Shown: piece after piece, positions 25,991 to 37,119 of the stretch
Layout of the letters: each line of letters begins with the position of its first letter
Numbering within the stretch: position 1 is the first letter of the stretch
NCBI RefSeq assembly: GCF_022180385.2
Contig: NZ_BQME02000001.1
Coordinates: forward strand, 62,001-126,000
Reading direction: 5' to 3'
DNA length: 64,000 nucleotides
DNA from: Paenibacillus sp. L3-i20
Lineage (GTDB): Bacteria; Bacillota; Bacilli; Paenibacillales; Paenibacillaceae
Position numbers and translations under genes: made by a program
The notes under the pieces: generated by a model
What the model saw: the letters and a program-made list of their open reading frames with translations, nothing else
Told to the model about the DNA's origin: nothing
The model's database searches: none

Positions 25991-27550
25991 ATGACGAAGC
26001 AAACATTTATTAAAGGAGCTATGATTCTGCTCGCCGCTGGCATCATCAATCGCCTACTCGGCTTTGTGCCTCGAATAGCACTTCCTCGAATTATTGGAGC
26101 GGAAGGCGTTGGACTTTATCAGCTTGCCTATCCCTTCCTTATTGTTATGTTAACGATCATTACGGGAGGAATTCCTCTTGCTATCGCCAAGTGGATCGCT
26201 GAGGCTGAATCACAAGGTAATTCAAGGCAAGTAAAACATATTTTCCGTACTGCAATGATTTTGACAATCACTATTGCTACTGTATTAACTATTGTTATGT
26301 TATTATTTGCACCATTTATTATTAGGCATGTGCTGCCAGATGCACGTGTTTACCGCGCATTTTTAATGATGACTCCACTATTGCTTATTATCGGGGTTTC
26401 TTCTGTGTATCGGGGTTATTTTCAAGGTAAACAAAATATGATTCCTAGCGCTGTATCACAAATTACTGAAACTGTTATTCGAATCATCGGTTCGCTTTTC
26501 TTAGCTTACTTCATGTTGCCGTACGGATTAGAGTGGGCAGCGGCAGGCGCTATGCTCGGCGTAGTTGCAGGCGAGGTTGGAGGATTAGCTGTTATGCTGT
26601 GGAAATATAAACGTGAAAAAAAACCGATCCATTTCGAAGTTGATTCAGGGACACAAGGGGCTGCTGTAACATCAAAGCCTATTTTAAAACGATTGCTTGG
26701 ATTGTCTATCCCTGTCACAGCCAGTAAGATGGTTGGCTCAATTTCATACTTATTGGAATCTATCTTCACCGCCCGCAGCTTAGCTGCTGCTGGAATTGTA
26801 ACGAGTGTCGCTACTTCGCAATACGGTGCATTGCAAGGAATGATCATTCCATTGCTTTTACTTCCTACTGCACTCACATCTTCATTAGCCGTATCACTCA
26901 TTCCATCCCTTTCGGAGGCTGCTGCAAGAGGAGATAAAGCGCTCATACACAAAAGACTACATCAATCTATGCGGCTTGCTTTAGTATCTGGAGCACCATT
27001 TGTTGTCGTCATGACATTGTTCGCTGAACCATTATGCCGAATGATTTACGCACATACAGAGATCGCTCCTATGTTGCAGTGGATGGCTCCGATCGGTATA
27101 TTTATTTACTTGCAGGCACCGCTTCAAGCAGCTTTACAAGCTTTGAATAAACCAGGCACGGCTCTTATGAACACATTCATAGGCGCAGCAGTTAAATTAA
27201 TATTAATCGTCCAATTAGCATCTGATCCCGATTTAGGCATTTATGGTGCTTTAATCGCCATTAATGTTAATGTAGTGCTAGTTACAATTCTACATGGCAT
27301 CAGCGTAATGCGATTCATCGGTTTCCGCATGAATATACTTGATTTCTTGAAAGTGGGGGCAGCTATGATCATTATGGGAGCAGCAGCGTCTTGGATAATG
27401 AATCAGATGCCCCTACCAAAAGAATGGATCAATCTCCTGTTAGCTTGTGCTGTCGGCACAATTGTGTATCTTCTTCTTATGGTCTTAATGCGAATTATCG
27501 ATCGTTATGACATGGCGCGTATTCCATGGCTTGGAACCTTGTTTAAGTAA
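25991..27550 (+). CDS. spoVB: Stage V sporulation protein B, MurJ-like lipid flippase family
   Basis: 519 residues with about 14 predicted helices, starting TKQTFIKGAMILLAAGIINRL and with PRIIGAEGVGLYQLAYP, the polysaccharide-export/MATE-fold signature of SpoVB. In spores it is needed for cortex peptidoglycan, probably as a lipid-linked precursor flippase. GATGAGG precedes the ATG at 25991 by nine bases; the ATG at 25976 abuts GGAG with no spacing. It diverges from comN and converges on the DUF421 gene, overlapping its stop by eight bases. Order comN-spoVB-DUF421-yrzE is as in B. subtilis. Confidence 0.92.
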   Translation: MTKQTFIKGAMILLAAGIINRLLGFVPRIALPRIIGAEGVGLYQLAYPFLIVMLTIITGGIPLAIAKWIAEAESQGNSRQVKHIFRTAMILTITIATVLTIVMLLFAPFIIRHVLPDARVYRAFLMMTPLLLIIGVSSVYRGYFQGKQNMIPSAVSQITETVIRIIGSLFLAYFMLPYGLEWAAAGAMLGVVAGEVGGLAVMLWKYKREKKPIHFEVDSGTQGAAVTSKPILKRLLGLSIPVTASKMVGSISYLLESIFTARSLAAAGIVTSVATSQYGALQGMIIPLLLLPTALTSSLAVSLIPSLSEAAARGDKALIHKRLHQSMRLALVSGAPFVVVMTLFAEPLCRMIYAHTEIAPMLQWMAPIGIFIYLQAPLQAALQALNKPGTALMNTFIGAAVKLILIVQLASDPDLGIYGALIAINVNVVLVTILHGISVMRFIGFRMNILDFLKVGAAMIIMGAAASWIMNQMPLPKEWINLLLACAVGTIVYLLLMVLMRIIDRYDMARIPWLGTLFK

Positions 27551-28358
27551 GTCTCCTTTGATTGACATCTACAAACAATCTCCCTTTGTGATCAATCGTG
27601 CAAAGAAATACTTCTTTAAAGTCGGTAACTTTCTGTTCTTGAAGTACATTTTTTAACCAAAATCTGGTTTTTTCAATCTTTTCCAAATTTTCATCTTGTA
27701 CTTTACCGTCCATAATAAGGGGAATCGGCAATATTTCATAGCGGTAGCCTATCGGTATAATCTTCTCGCGTGCGGAAGTAGATGCAGCTTGGGTTGCGAC
27801 TCCTCCGGTTTCCTCCGCTTTTTCTCGTGGAATGACAGACAGCTTGCCGCTTGTTTCCAAAATCGCGAATTCAACATCAGCTACTGACGTAATTTTGTTC
27901 TCCCTAAGCTGTAACATTAAATCGTCAAGATTATAACGTTGCTTACGCATAACATCCCTATTTATTTTCCCTTTGGCAATAATGACACTGGGTTTTCCAT
28001 CAAATAGCAATCGGAGCTTACGATTATTCATGGAAATCATGGCGGTACTTATTTGGATGAGCAACAAAACAACCATTGGAACTATTCCATCCCACATCGG
28101 TCGATCTGTATCTTCAATAACAATAACCGCTATTTCCGCAACCATAACCGAAATGACGAGATCGAGCACAGAAAGCTTGCCGATCTCCCGCTTTCCCATA
28201 AACCGCATGATCAAAAATACAACGATGTATATAACCGTCGTTCGGATCAACAGGCTCCACGTTTCCAAGTGGTAAGCGCCTCCTCGAAAGTAGCAAATTG
28301 ACTGGTCAGCCAGCCTTAAACTTGTAAAGGTATTCTGACCTCCTACAGTGTTCATCAT
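27543..28358 (-). CDS. DUF421 (YetF/YrbG-like) membrane protein
   Basis: 271 residues as drawn. Three N-terminal helices (about 35-55, 63-80, 88-107) are followed by the DUF421 soluble part with KLRLLFDGKPSVIIAKGKI and MRKQRYNLDDLMLQLRE, plus an insert rich in Thr, Ala and Ser. A TTG at 28268 with GGAGG ten bases upstream is a credible true start and would remove 30 residues that look atypical. In B. subtilis yrbG holds this position. Function is unknown; some relatives are linked to spore or membrane properties. Confidence 0.82.
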   Translation of the reverse strand: MMNTVGGQNTFTSLRLADQSICYFRGGAYHLETWSLLIRTTVIYIVVFLIMRFMGKREIGKLSVLDLVISVMVAEIAVIVIEDTDRPMWDGIVPMVVLLLIQISTAMISMNNRKLRLLFDGKPSVIIAKGKINRDVMRKQRYNLDDLMLQLRENKITSVADVEFAILETSGKLSVIPREKAEETGGVATQAASTSAREKIIPIGYRYEILPIPLIMDGKVQDENLEKIEKTRFWLKNVLQEQKVTDFKEVFLCTIDHKGRLFVDVNQRRLT

Positions 28359-28508
28359 ACGAAATCAAAGGCGTGAATTTATGGCAATTCCTAATTGATG
28401 ACAGACACTATTTCACATATAACCTGTACTATTCCATTAAGCTTGACCATATGGTTAAGTAATACATTCAATTTGATAGACCAACAAAATAGTGTTAGGA
28501 GGAATAGG

Positions 28509-28901
28509 ATGAGCTCCATCAAGCAAGCCCCTAAACTGCCAATTATTGGTTCACCATTATTGGCGGGAGTTGTTTTTTCGTTAATATGGCTGGCCATTGG
28601 TGCGCTGCTGCTTTCATTCATGTTACATCTTACAAATATGAAGGAAAGTGAATTAGGTACATATGCTCTATTTGTACATGCCTTTTCAGCTCTAGCAGGA
28701 GGTTTCACCTCAGGCAAACGCTCCGAACGCAAGGGATGGTACAATGGCGGCGTTCTCGGTTTACTTTATGGCATCATTGTAATCATCGTTAGCTTCTTAG
28801 CTGCTGATGCTACCTTCTCTTGGGACAGTGTCACAATGCTTGGGTCTGCACTGCTATCTGGTGCGCTTGGCGGCATGGTAGGAGTTAATTTAAAACGATG
28901 A
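28509..28901 (+). CDS. TIGR04086 (YrzE-like) membrane protein
   Basis: 131 residues with four predicted helices. It has GSPLLAGVVFSLIWLAIGALLLS at the N-terminus and the Gly-rich stretch FSALAGGFTSGKRSERKGWYNGG before helix 3, as in the TIGR04086 family (B. subtilis YrzE). The ATG at 28509 has AGGAGG six bases upstream; the frame is open to 28395. It reads away from the DUF421 gene. An imperfect hairpin at about 28911-28945 (TTCAACC with GGTTGAA) follows the stop. Function unknown. Confidence 0.8.
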   Translation: MSSIKQAPKLPIIGSPLLAGVVFSLIWLAIGALLLSFMLHLTNMKESELGTYALFVHAFSALAGGFTSGKRSERKGWYNGGVLGLLYGIIVIIVSFLAADATFSWDSVTMLGSALLSGALGGMVGVNLKR

Positions 28902-28971
28902 ACAAATTCTTTCAACCAGGGCAATAGTGTATTGCCTAGGTTGAATCATCAGTAGTTATTATGCAGCAAAA

Positions 28972-29001
28972 AAAGGCCGGCAGAATAATCTGCCGGCCTT
29001 T
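28972..29001. terminator. Strong bidirectional terminator between yrzE-like gene and yajC
   Basis: AAAGGCCGGCAGA (28972-28984) and TCTGCCGGCCTTT (28989-29001) form a perfect 13-bp stem with a four-base loop, with A and T runs on the two sides. Confidence 0.92.
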
Positions 29002-29013
29002 CTCTATGTACCA

Positions 29014-29331
29014 TTATTCAGTTGCCGCTGGTGCAGATGCGGAGATCGCATTGACCGCGCTGCGCTCAAACGTCATTTTTGTTGTATCGTTTACACGAAT
29101 AACAACTGTATCATCAGCAAGTTCCACGACAGTGCCATGCAAACCGCCAATTGTCGTAATTTTGTCGCCTTTTTTAATCTGATTTAGCATTGCAGTACGC
29201 TGCTTTTGTTTCTTCTGTTGTGGACGAATAAGCAAGAAGTAAAATACTGCGAACATAAGAATGAACGGCCAAATCATGTTAAAAATACCGGCTGCGCCAG
29301 TAGCAGGCTCAGCTGCTTGTAGTATCGACAT
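29014..29331 (-). CDS. yajC: Preprotein translocase subunit YajC
   Basis: 105 residues. One helix (about 18-37, IWPFILMFAVFYFLLIRP) is followed by the basic RPQQKKQKQR and a small soluble domain with KKGDKITTIGGLHGTVV. It partners SecDF. The ATG at 29331 has GGGGTG six bases upstream; the frame extends to 29349. It comes 14 bases after tgt and ends the ruv-queA-tgt-yajC run. Confidence 0.93.
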   Translation of the reverse strand: MSILQAAEPATGAAGIFNMIWPFILMFAVFYFLLIRPQQKKQKQRTAMLNQIKKGDKITTIGGLHGTVVELADDTVVIRVNDTTKMTFERSAVNAISASAPAATE

Positions 29332-29345
29332 CGATTTCACCCCTT

Positions 29346-30482
<1,137 letters not shown>

Positions 30483-30503
30483 TCACGCTTCCATTCTACT
30501 TAG

Positions 30504-31550
30504 TTAGTATATAAACATTGCATCCCCAAAACTAAAGAAACGATATTCCCGTTCTATTGCTTCATGGTAGGCCTTCATAACTTCATCTCTGCCAGCAAGC
30601 GCACTTACAAGCATAACCAACGTCGACTTTGGCAAATGGAAGTTAGTCAACAACGCGTTTACCAGTTTAAAAGTATAACCCGGGAAAATAAATATAGAAG
30701 TCCAGCCGCTGCAAGCTTCAATTGCTCCATTTTCGAATCTTGAAGCTACTGTTTCTAGTGTCCGTGCAGAAGTAGTTCCAACTGCAACGATACGAGCACC
30801 ATTTCTTTTTGCTTCATTAAGAATGTTAGCTGTACTTTTATCCAGTTCATAATATTCGGCGTGCATTTCATGCTCCTCAACCGTATCTACGGACATTGGA
30901 CGGAAAGTCCCTAGACCTACATGCAGCGTCACATAGGCTAGCTTTACCCCTTTTTTCTCTAACCTATCAAGGAAAGCTTCTGTGAAGTGCAGTCCTGCTG
31001 TGGGAGCAGCTGCTGAACCTTCATGACGGGAATATACCGTCTGATAGCGCTCCCTTTCATCTAGCCGTTCCTTAATATATGGCGGAAGGGGCATCTCTCC
31101 TAGACGATCAAGAAGCTCTTGGAATATGCCTTCATAGCGGAAGCGGATAATTCGTGAGCCCATCTCACCAAGCGATTCAATTTCTGCCGTCATAAGAGGC
31201 TCGCCGTTACCATTATCGCCAAATGCGATGATCGTCCCTATCTTTAGACGTTTAGCTGGCTTAGCCAGCGTCTCCCACCGATCGTCTCCAAGCTGCTTTA
31301 AGAGTAGCAGCTCCGCTTTTGCTCCAGTGTCGCTTTTCATCCCTACAAGTCTAGCCGGTATAACTCTTGTATTGTTTAATACAAGCACATCTCCAGCATG
31401 TAGCCCTGCTTCCAAATCTGTAAATACACCATGTTCGATATCTCCGCTATTTTTATTCAACATAAGCAGCTTAGATGCTGTTCTCTCTTGCAGCGGAGTT
31501 TGTGCAATCAGTTCTTCCGGTAAGTCGAAATTAAACCATTCTACATTCAT
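30504..31550 (-). CDS. queA: S-adenosylmethionine:tRNA ribosyltransferase-isomerase
   Basis: 348 residues. It has the QueA start [22 protein letters not shown] and later [17 protein letters not shown] and [20 protein letters not shown]. It moves the ribosyl group of SAM onto preQ1 in tRNA to make epoxyqueuosine. It lies between the SpoIID-domain gene and tgt in one direction. Confidence 0.97.
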   Translation of the reverse strand: MNVEWFNFDLPEELIAQTPLQERTASKLLMLNKNSGDIEHGVFTDLEAGLHAGDVLVLNNTRVIPARLVGMKSDTGAKAELLLLKQLGDDRWETLAKPAKRLKIGTIIAFGDNGNGEPLMTAEIESLGEMGSRIIRFRYEGIFQELLDRLGEMPLPPYIKERLDERERYQTVYSRHEGSAAAPTAGLHFTEAFLDRLEKKGVKLAYVTLHVGLGTFRPMSVDTVEEHEMHAEYYELDKSTANILNEAKRNGARIVAVGTTSARTLETVASRFENGAIEACSGWTSIFIFPGYTFKLVNALLTNFHLPKSTLVMLVSALAGRDEVMKAYHEAIEREYRFFSFGDAMFIY

Positions 31551-31560
31551 ATCGTCGCAA

Positions 31561-33681
31561 TCATTCCTTAGCTATGGTTATCCCGTTATAATAGTATTTC
31601 AAAATATATTGATAGTCATACCCTTGTTGAGCAAGAGAGAGCGCACCGTACTGGGATAAACCAACCCCATGTCCGTAGCCAGTCCCTTTAAATTGAAAAG
31701 CAGCTTCCTTTGTAGCAACTCTCACATTTTTATTGCCGTCAAGCACATACAAATGCTCATCGCTCCATGCAGCAGATTTCCCACTTACACCCATTACATA
31801 AAGCTTACGTGTGTTATCCACTCTCGTGCTTTTTGCTTCTTCTGCTCCTTGCATTACGATTTTAGCTGTTTCTTCAATATTAAACAATGTACTTGGTAAT
31901 GATCCACCATGTCCCAAAATAGATCGAATACTATCTGGGGATGATATTTTCAAAATTTGACCATTTACCTTTAATTCAATTGCTCTGCCCGAAATACCTC
32001 TGCCACTAACTTCAATGGATGTAATAGGAGCAGTCAGCTTAGGATTAACACGTGCATTTATTGTAGTCAAAAGCTCATTATGTGTAAATGGACCTCTCAC
32101 CCAGTTCATTGGGTTAGATTCGATTATTTTCTCTAACGCAATCACTTTTGAGCCCTTTTGCAACTGAGCTACGACTGGCACAGTATCCTGAATAACAGGA
32201 TGTCTACGTATGTTCGTTCCGTCAGTCGTTATTTCTAGAATAGCACTGCCTGCTTCCGTTTTGTTTCCAGTATCCTTCACAAGATCTTCACGGATATAAC
32301 CAAGCAGACCGTTCGGCAGCACTATCCGATACCAGTTAAGCAATCCCGCTTGTGCTGAATCATCAGTACTTGTTACAGATTTTAAATAGGGAATTTCATT
32401 CCTCCAAACATCAACAGCATCAGCCGTTTTCCCCCCACCATTTGACGAAAAAACAGCTTCGATTACTTTGCCATTGTAGAGTGCAACTTCTCCGTTCGTT
32501 GCGTCTACTGCAGCAGTGGAAGTAGGTTTCTCCACTCCTGAGCCATAATAGGCCTGACTTAACGTTGTGTCTACTACATGGGCAATTTGGAACCCAAAAC
32601 CTTTGTTGAGTGCATATGAACGGGCGGCGACGGCTTGCGCCTTAAGCGCTTCTATCGGCCAGCTTGGATACATCTCTATCGCTACAACGGAATATAAATA
32701 CTGTTCGAACGGAAGTTCGTTAACGACTGCTAGCTTACCATTTAGAACACTAAGCTCAAAATTACCACGATATGTACGTTTACTTCTTTCGAGCAAACCA
32801 ATTGTTTCGGTTCCAGCAGGAGATATCCATAACTTCATATCGTTCGCAGGGAACAAATAAAGATCATTTGAGCTATTTCCCTTTGCACTTAGCGAATGAT
32901 CATTCCGTAGCAGCATATGTCTAGAGTCTTTAGCAACCGCCTTAAGTGCTCCTCCATTTGGAAGACTTGCGGCAGCTGTCTTAATCTTGGCTAACTCATC
33001 CTCTGTAATTGCTGAACCAACCATAACAGAGTATGCTGCTCCTCCCTTTGCATTCGCTCTTAATGCAATGTATGCATCAAGCCCCACACCGCCAAATGCG
33101 TCGACAGTTGCTTGCGCAGCTGCTTTGTTCTCTAGCTGGGGAGTTTCCAAATGCAAGGGACCTCGTAGTGTTGGCTTGTAACCTGCAACTAGTGCTGCAA
33201 GCTTTGTATCTGTACTCCAACGACTGATAGCTGCATTACCTTCTGCAACAGACATATACGCTCCCTCAGAAACTTGAAACTGAAGGACGCCACTTTTTAT
33301 AGATGAGGTTAAATAAGCCGATCCTTTGAGTGCAACGATATGTCGATACACTGTAAGAGCAACGTTAAAATCGCTTGATTCTAACACATTTACCTTATAA
33401 TCATCTACAGCAAAACGAACTTGTTGTGAAGCTGGAACTGTAAACCAGCTCTGTACGCCAGCTGGCTCACGAGCGCCAATACTCATCCCACCTGGAGAGT
33501 GGAGAGTAGCTGCTGGTGTATTTGAAGTATACTTGCCCGGTATCTGCATAAACAATCCTACTCTAATGGTGTCCAAGACTGGAACAGCAGCGCGCGAGGG
33601 CTGTACCGACCAGATCGACACAAGCATCATCAGTACAATAGATGTTAACGTCAGTCGTTTAATTGACCCTTTGTAATACAT
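31561..33681 (-). CDS. SpoIID/LytB-domain exported protein
   Basis: 706 residues. Signal peptide or anchor about 1-31 (ending SRA). The N-terminal 290 residues are poorly characterised, with a SPOR-like stretch. A SpoIID domain core starts about 305 with [23 protein letters not shown], then [13 protein letters not shown] and [16 protein letters not shown]. An SH3-like insert precedes the domain end [15 protein letters not shown]. SpoIID-type proteins are lytic transglycosylases acting on denuded glycan. GGAGTT is seven bases before the ATG. It is inserted between ruvB and queA, which are adjacent in B. subtilis. Whether it is sporulation-specific cannot be told. Confidence 0.85.
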   Translation of the reverse strand: MYYKGSIKRLTLTSIVLMMLVSIWSVQPSRAAVPVLDTIRVGLFMQIPGKYTSNTPAATLHSPGGMSIGAREPAGVQSWFTVPASQQVRFAVDDYKVNVLESSDFNVALTVYRHIVALKGSAYLTSSIKSGVLQFQVSEGAYMSVAEGNAAISRWSTDTKLAALVAGYKPTLRGPLHLETPQLENKAAAQATVDAFGGVGLDAYIALRANAKGGAAYSVMVGSAITEDELAKIKTAAASLPNGGALKAVAKDSRHMLLRNDHSLSAKGNSSNDLYLFPANDMKLWISPAGTETIGLLERSKRTYRGNFELSVLNGKLAVVNELPFEQYLYSVVAIEMYPSWPIEALKAQAVAARSYALNKGFGFQIAHVVDTTLSQAYYGSGVEKPTSTAAVDATNGEVALYNGKVIEAVFSSNGGGKTADAVDVWRNEIPYLKSVTSTDDSAQAGLLNWYRIVLPNGLLGYIREDLVKDTGNKTEAGSAILEITTDGTNIRRHPVIQDTVPVVAQLQKGSKVIALEKIIESNPMNWVRGPFTHNELLTTINARVNPKLTAPITSIEVSGRGISGRAIELKVNGQILKISSPDSIRSILGHGGSLPSTLFNIEETAKIVMQGAEEAKSTRVDNTRKLYVMGVSGKSAAWSDEHLYVLDGNKNVRVATKEAAFQFKGTGYGHGVGLSQYGALSLAQQGYDYQYILKYYYNGITIAKE

Positions 33682-33722
33682 TATTGAACTCCTTCCTATT
33701 CTGGTTATTCATGATGTATGGG

Positions 33723-34727
33723 TTACTGTCGTTTCGGAAGTGGCAATCCCAAATGGTTATAAGCACTATCTGTTGCTATTCTGCCTCTTGGAGTACGCTG
33801 TAGAAATCCGATCTGCATTAAATATGGCTCATACACATCTTCAATCGTTTGACTTTCTTCCCCAATCGTCGCTGCAATTGTATCAAGTCCCACAGGTCTT
33901 CCAGAAAATGTCGTCATCATGGCATGGAGCATCTTATGATCGATATGATCAAGACCCATTGGATCTACTTGAAGCAATTCGAGCGCCGAACGAGCAATTT
34001 CATGCGTAATAACTCCGTCTCCCCGCACCTGAGCAAAGTCGCGAACACGCTTAAGTAAACGATTCGCTATTCTAGGCGTTCCCCGAGAGCGCATAGCAAT
34101 CTCTAAAGCAGCTTCTCCTACAGTGGCAACGTTCAAGATTTCGGAAGCTCGCGATACGATGAATGCCAGTTCATCAATTGTATAAAACTCAAGACGGCTT
34201 ACAACACCAAATCGATCACGCAGCGGAGCAGACAGCTGTCCCGCTCTCGTTGTTGCGCCGATTAGTGTAAATGGTGCTAGATCAAGACGAACTGATCGTG
34301 CACTTGGTCCTTTTCCGATCATAATATCAAGAGCAAAGTCTTCCATAGCAGGATATAAAACTTCCTCTACTGTACGATGAAGTCGATGAATTTCGTCAAT
34401 AAAAAGGACATCGCCTTCTTGAAGATTCGTTAAAAGTGCAGCAAGATCTCCAGGTCTTTCAATGGCTGGACCTGATGTTGTCCTTAAGTTAACACCAAGC
34501 TCATTGGCAATAATGTTGGACAATGTTGTTTTCCCAAGTCCCGGAGGGCCATATAACAAAACATGATCCAGTGCTTCTTTCCGCATCTTAGCGGCTTCAA
34601 TATAGATCGTTAAATTTTCTTTGGCTTTCGTCTGTCCGATATATTCTGCCAAATAACGCGGCCGCAAACTAAGCTCAACCGCTTGTTCATCCATCATAAG
34701 GTTCGCGGAAATGATTCGATCGTCCAT
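33723..34727 (-). CDS. ruvB: Holliday junction branch migration ATPase RuvB
   Basis: 334 residues. Walker [10 protein letters not shown] (near 60), Walker [10 protein letters not shown], sensor ATTRAGQLS, and a C-terminal winged-helix domain ending with [14 protein letters not shown]. It forms the motor of RuvAB. It follows ruvA by about 20 bases. Confidence 0.98.
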   Translation of the reverse strand: MDDRIISANLMMDEQAVELSLRPRYLAEYIGQTKAKENLTIYIEAAKMRKEALDHVLLYGPPGLGKTTLSNIIANELGVNLRTTSGPAIERPGDLAALLTNLQEGDVLFIDEIHRLHRTVEEVLYPAMEDFALDIMIGKGPSARSVRLDLAPFTLIGATTRAGQLSAPLRDRFGVVSRLEFYTIDELAFIVSRASEILNVATVGEAALEIAMRSRGTPRIANRLLKRVRDFAQVRGDGVITHEIARSALELLQVDPMGLDHIDHKMLHAMMTTFSGRPVGLDTIAATIGEESQTIEDVYEPYLMQIGFLQRTPRGRIATDSAYNHLGLPLPKRQ

Positions 34728-34747
34728 AACAATAAGTCTCCTTTCCG

Positions 34748-35383
34748 TTACCCTTTAAACAACTGCTGTAATGCTCGCTTCATAAGCGAGTCTACCGTTT
34801 CATCAGCTGTGACGCTTTCTTTCAAGCTATTCCAAGCTTTGTCCAGCTCAGCTGCTGTGTATCCCAAAGCAGAAAGTCCATCACGCGCCTCTTGCCACGC
34901 AGTTCCCGCTCCTTCACCTTTGCCGCTGCTTCCTGGCAGTTCGATAGGAATTCCAGCAGCCGATAATAATCCTCCATCCAAGCCTGCACCGATAAGCTTA
35001 TCTTTTAGATCTAAAATCATTCGTTGCGCTGTTTTCTTACCTATCCCAGGAAGTTTCGTTAAGAACGCAATGTTCTCTTGCTGAATAGCAGCAATAATCG
35101 TCTCAGGTTTGCCGGCAGACAAAATGCCTATAGCAACACGCGGACCTATGCCAGAAACTTCTAGCAACTTGCGGAATAACGTCTGTTGCTCTCTAGATTC
35201 AAATCCATACAATAAAATAGCATCTTCTCGTACATGATGATGAATATATACAGTAACTGCCCCATCCTTGCCAGCAAATGCATAAGGACTTGGAGTAAAC
35301 ACGCGATAACCAATATCTCTAACATCCAAAACAATAAATTCGGATTCCATATGTACAACAGGACCTCGCAAAAAATCGATCAT
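34748..35383 (-). CDS. ruvA: Holliday junction branch migration protein RuvA
   Basis: 211 residues. N-terminal OB domain ([10 protein letters not shown]), tandem helix-hairpin-helix motifs with [15 protein letters not shown] and [20 protein letters not shown], and a C-terminal UBA-like RuvB-binding domain ([16 protein letters not shown]). Its start overlaps the ruvC stop by four bases. Confidence 0.97.
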   Translation of the reverse strand: MIDFLRGPVVHMESEFIVLDVRDIGYRVFTPSPYAFAGKDGAVTVYIHHHVREDAILLYGFESREQQTLFRKLLEVSGIGPRVAIGILSAGKPETIIAAIQQENIAFLTKLPGIGKKTAQRMILDLKDKLIGAGLDGGLLSAAGIPIELPGSSGKGEGAGTAWQEARDGLSALGYTAAELDKAWNSLKESVTADETVDSLMKRALQQLFKG

Positions 35384-35883
35384 GAACGGGTCACCTCATC
35401 TATTTTTTGTTTCATAACGGCTGAATGAGCATGACAAATGGCAACAGCAAGAGCATCTGCTACATCATCAGGCTTCGGAATGGCGGATAGCCTAAGAAAT
35501 ACCTTTACCATCTCCTGTACTTGCCGTTTCTCAGCTTTGCCGTAGCCGACTACTGATTGTTTCACTTGTAATGGTGTATATTCTGCAACGATCAAACCCC
35601 GCTGGGCAGCCGCCAAAATAATAACTCCTCGCGCTTGTCCTACAGCAAAAGCAGTAGATACGTTCCGATTAAAAAACAGCTTCTCGACAGCAACCGCTTC
35701 TGGCTTATAACGATCCATCAATGCGCCTGCTGACTCGTAAATTTGTACAAGACGCTCCTCCGGCGGTGTGTGGGCCTCCGTCTGAATCGCACCATATTGT
35801 ACCGGGGTGAGCTTATGCCCAACTTTGTCGATAAAACCAAAGCCAGCAATAGCTATGCCGGGGTCAATTCCTAGAATACGCAA
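35380..35883 (-). CDS. ruvC: Crossover junction endodeoxyribonuclease RuvC
   Basis: 167 residues from a TTG at 35883 that has GGAGTT eight bases upstream and starts LRILGIDPG. The open frame reaches back to 36042, but those codons are not RuvC-like and overlap the promoter. Catalytic acids are visible: Asp in GIDPG, Glu in VEKLFFNRN, and the Asp pair in [13 protein letters not shown]. It resolves Holliday junctions. B. subtilis lacks ruvC and relies on RecU, so this is a lineage difference. Confidence 0.95.
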   Translation of the reverse strand: MRILGIDPGIAIAGFGFIDKVGHKLTPVQYGAIQTEAHTPPEERLVQIYESAGALMDRYKPEAVAVEKLFFNRNVSTAFAVGQARGVIILAAAQRGLIVAEYTPLQVKQSVVGYGKAEKRQVQEMVKVFLRLSAIPKPDDVADALAVAICHAHSAVMKQKIDEVTRS

Positions 35884-35967
35884 AACGCCAACTCCTAACT
35901 TCACATCAAGCAAATACCTACAGAAATGATCAAATGAATAGGGTAATATTATGAATGCCTGTCCTCC

Positions 35968-36006
35968 ATTATAACAAAAGTTACCGAGAATGAGAACGGA
36001 CGTTTG
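35968..36006 (-). promoter_or_regulatory. ruvCAB promoter with overlapping LexA-type box
   Basis: On the - strand TATAAT (35968-35973) is 17 bases from TTCTCA (35991-35996). The sequence AGAAC-GGAC-GTTTG (35993-36006, + strand) fits the B. subtilis LexA consensus CGAAC-N4-GTTCG at eight of ten fixed positions and covers the -35. SOS control of ruvCAB is the natural reading. Confidence 0.7.
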
Positions 36007-36028
36007 ATAGTAATGTGAACGAAAGCAG

Positions 36029-36060
36029 AAAGAGCCGCCCATGGAATGAACGACTCTTTA
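36029..36060. terminator. Weak terminator between bofC and ruvC
   Basis: AAAGAG (36029-36034) pairs with CTCTTT (36054-36059), plus an inner CG/CG pair, around a 19-base remainder. The U-run on the - strand is poor. Confidence 0.45.
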
Positions 36061-36090
36061 TCATTTAATCTATTTAATGACCTATTGCTT

Positions 36091-36792
36091 CTAATAGGCT
36101 TGTTTCATCGTCTTCTCGCTTTGCTGGAGTGCGTAGTCGCTAAATGTCGATAACACACTATTATATTCATCAATATCACTTACTCGGATGCCTTGAGTCA
36201 ACTGGTCTAATTGATCATGCGGCAAACTGCTTTCCATAAAGTGAATATCTAACTGAAAAAATGTACGCATCACTTTCTCTTCCTTTGGTATTCCGTCGAA
36301 TAACGAGAAGTTTCCACTTTTATCAACTCCGAAATACGCATGGCTCTTACAGTGATTCGACAAATCGTAAATCCTTTGCTCTAGCATTACCGTTTTCCCA
36401 TCCTCTTGTAGAGTAGCACTCCACTCAGGATGCTCCTGCAACATACCCATAACATCTTCAGATGCCATTTCACCAAGCGGTTCTGTTTCTTCTCCACAGA
36501 CGAAAATACGTTGCAGTACGACGAAAACAGCGGCCCTATTATCCTGTAGCTTCTGACTAACAGATGGCTGATCTGCATCATTGCTTGTTGTTGTCTTAAT
36601 GAGCTTAAATGAGTTTCCTGTCATGCTGTCCTTACGTAGATCCCCGTTTGCATGTGCAATTCCCGACATAAATAAAGTCACAGCACCGATGCTCGCTAAC
36701 AAAAAGAGCGATATTCCACCAAGTTTCCAAAGTGAGCGGCGTTGCCGGCGAATTCGTCGTTTCAATTGCTTCCACAGGCTGAATATCATCAT
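36091..36792 (-). CDS. bofC: BofC-like forespore regulator
   Basis: 233 residues from the ATG at 36792, which has GGGG eight bases upstream. The N-terminus is basic (KRRIRRQRRS) before a helix at about 25-43, then an exported part with two BofC domains. The C-terminal one has AYFGVDKSGNFSLFDGIPKEEKVMRTFFQLD, the family signature. In B. subtilis BofC restrains SpoIVB and so the timing of pro-sigma-K processing; the target SpoIVFA/FB pair is also in this window. It has a sigma-G-type promoter and lies next to ruv genes as in B. subtilis. Confidence 0.88.
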   Translation of the reverse strand: MMIFSLWKQLKRRIRRQRRSLWKLGGISLFLLASIGAVTLFMSGIAHANGDLRKDSMTGNSFKLIKTTTSNDADQPSVSQKLQDNRAAVFVVLQRIFVCGEETEPLGEMASEDVMGMLQEHPEWSATLQEDGKTVMLEQRIYDLSNHCKSHAYFGVDKSGNFSLFDGIPKEEKVMRTFFQLDIHFMESSLPHDQLDQLTQGIRVSDIDEYNSVLSTFSDYALQQSEKTMKQAY

Positions 36793-36821
36793 GAGGAAGA
36801 CCCCTTCATTGCGTTTTATGA

Positions 36822-36851
36822 TAGTGTGCTCCAACTTTACATAATTATTCA
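36822..36851 (-). promoter_or_regulatory. Sigma-G/sigma-F-type promoter of bofC
   Basis: On the - strand TGAATA (36846-36851) and CACACTA (36822-36828) are 17 bases apart. This fits the forespore consensus TGAATA-N17/18-CATACTA with one mismatch. It lies about 30 bases before the bofC start, whose B. subtilis homologue is sigma-G dependent. Confidence 0.68.
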
Positions 36852-37050
36852 AGGCATAATTGTGACGTTGGATGATAATGGAGGGCTTTGAGGAATTGTA
36901 TTCTCCCACACTTTTCATTTTACTTTAGAAATTTGTACAAGCAGTTACGAAAAATCAAGATCACAAAAATGATGTAATCATATATGTACCGTTTTTTCTA
37001 ATAAGGATATTCCTTAGAATCTATATTGATCTTAAAGAATATCTCTACAA

Positions 37051-37088
37051 TGTAAACGCCCCAACTGGTTGCCGTTGGGGCGTTTACA
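37051..37088. terminator. Perfect 15-bp hairpin downstream of the coat gene
   Basis: TGTAAACGCCCCAAC (37051-37065) and GTTGGGGCGTTTACA (37074-37088) with an eight-base loop. There is no strong U-run on either strand, but stem strength and position 32 bases past the stop favour termination. The remainder of 36852-37050 holds only an imperfect dyad (GGATATTCCTTA with TAAAGAATATCT) and no gene. Confidence 0.7.
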
Positions 37089-37119
37089 CAACATTATCAT
37101 TTTATTGCTTCATTTAAAT

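Noticed and set aside
35884-36042. N-terminal extension of ruvC to 220 residues
   Set aside because: It would start upstream of the promoter -10 and LexA box; the TTG at 35883 has an SD and fits the family start.
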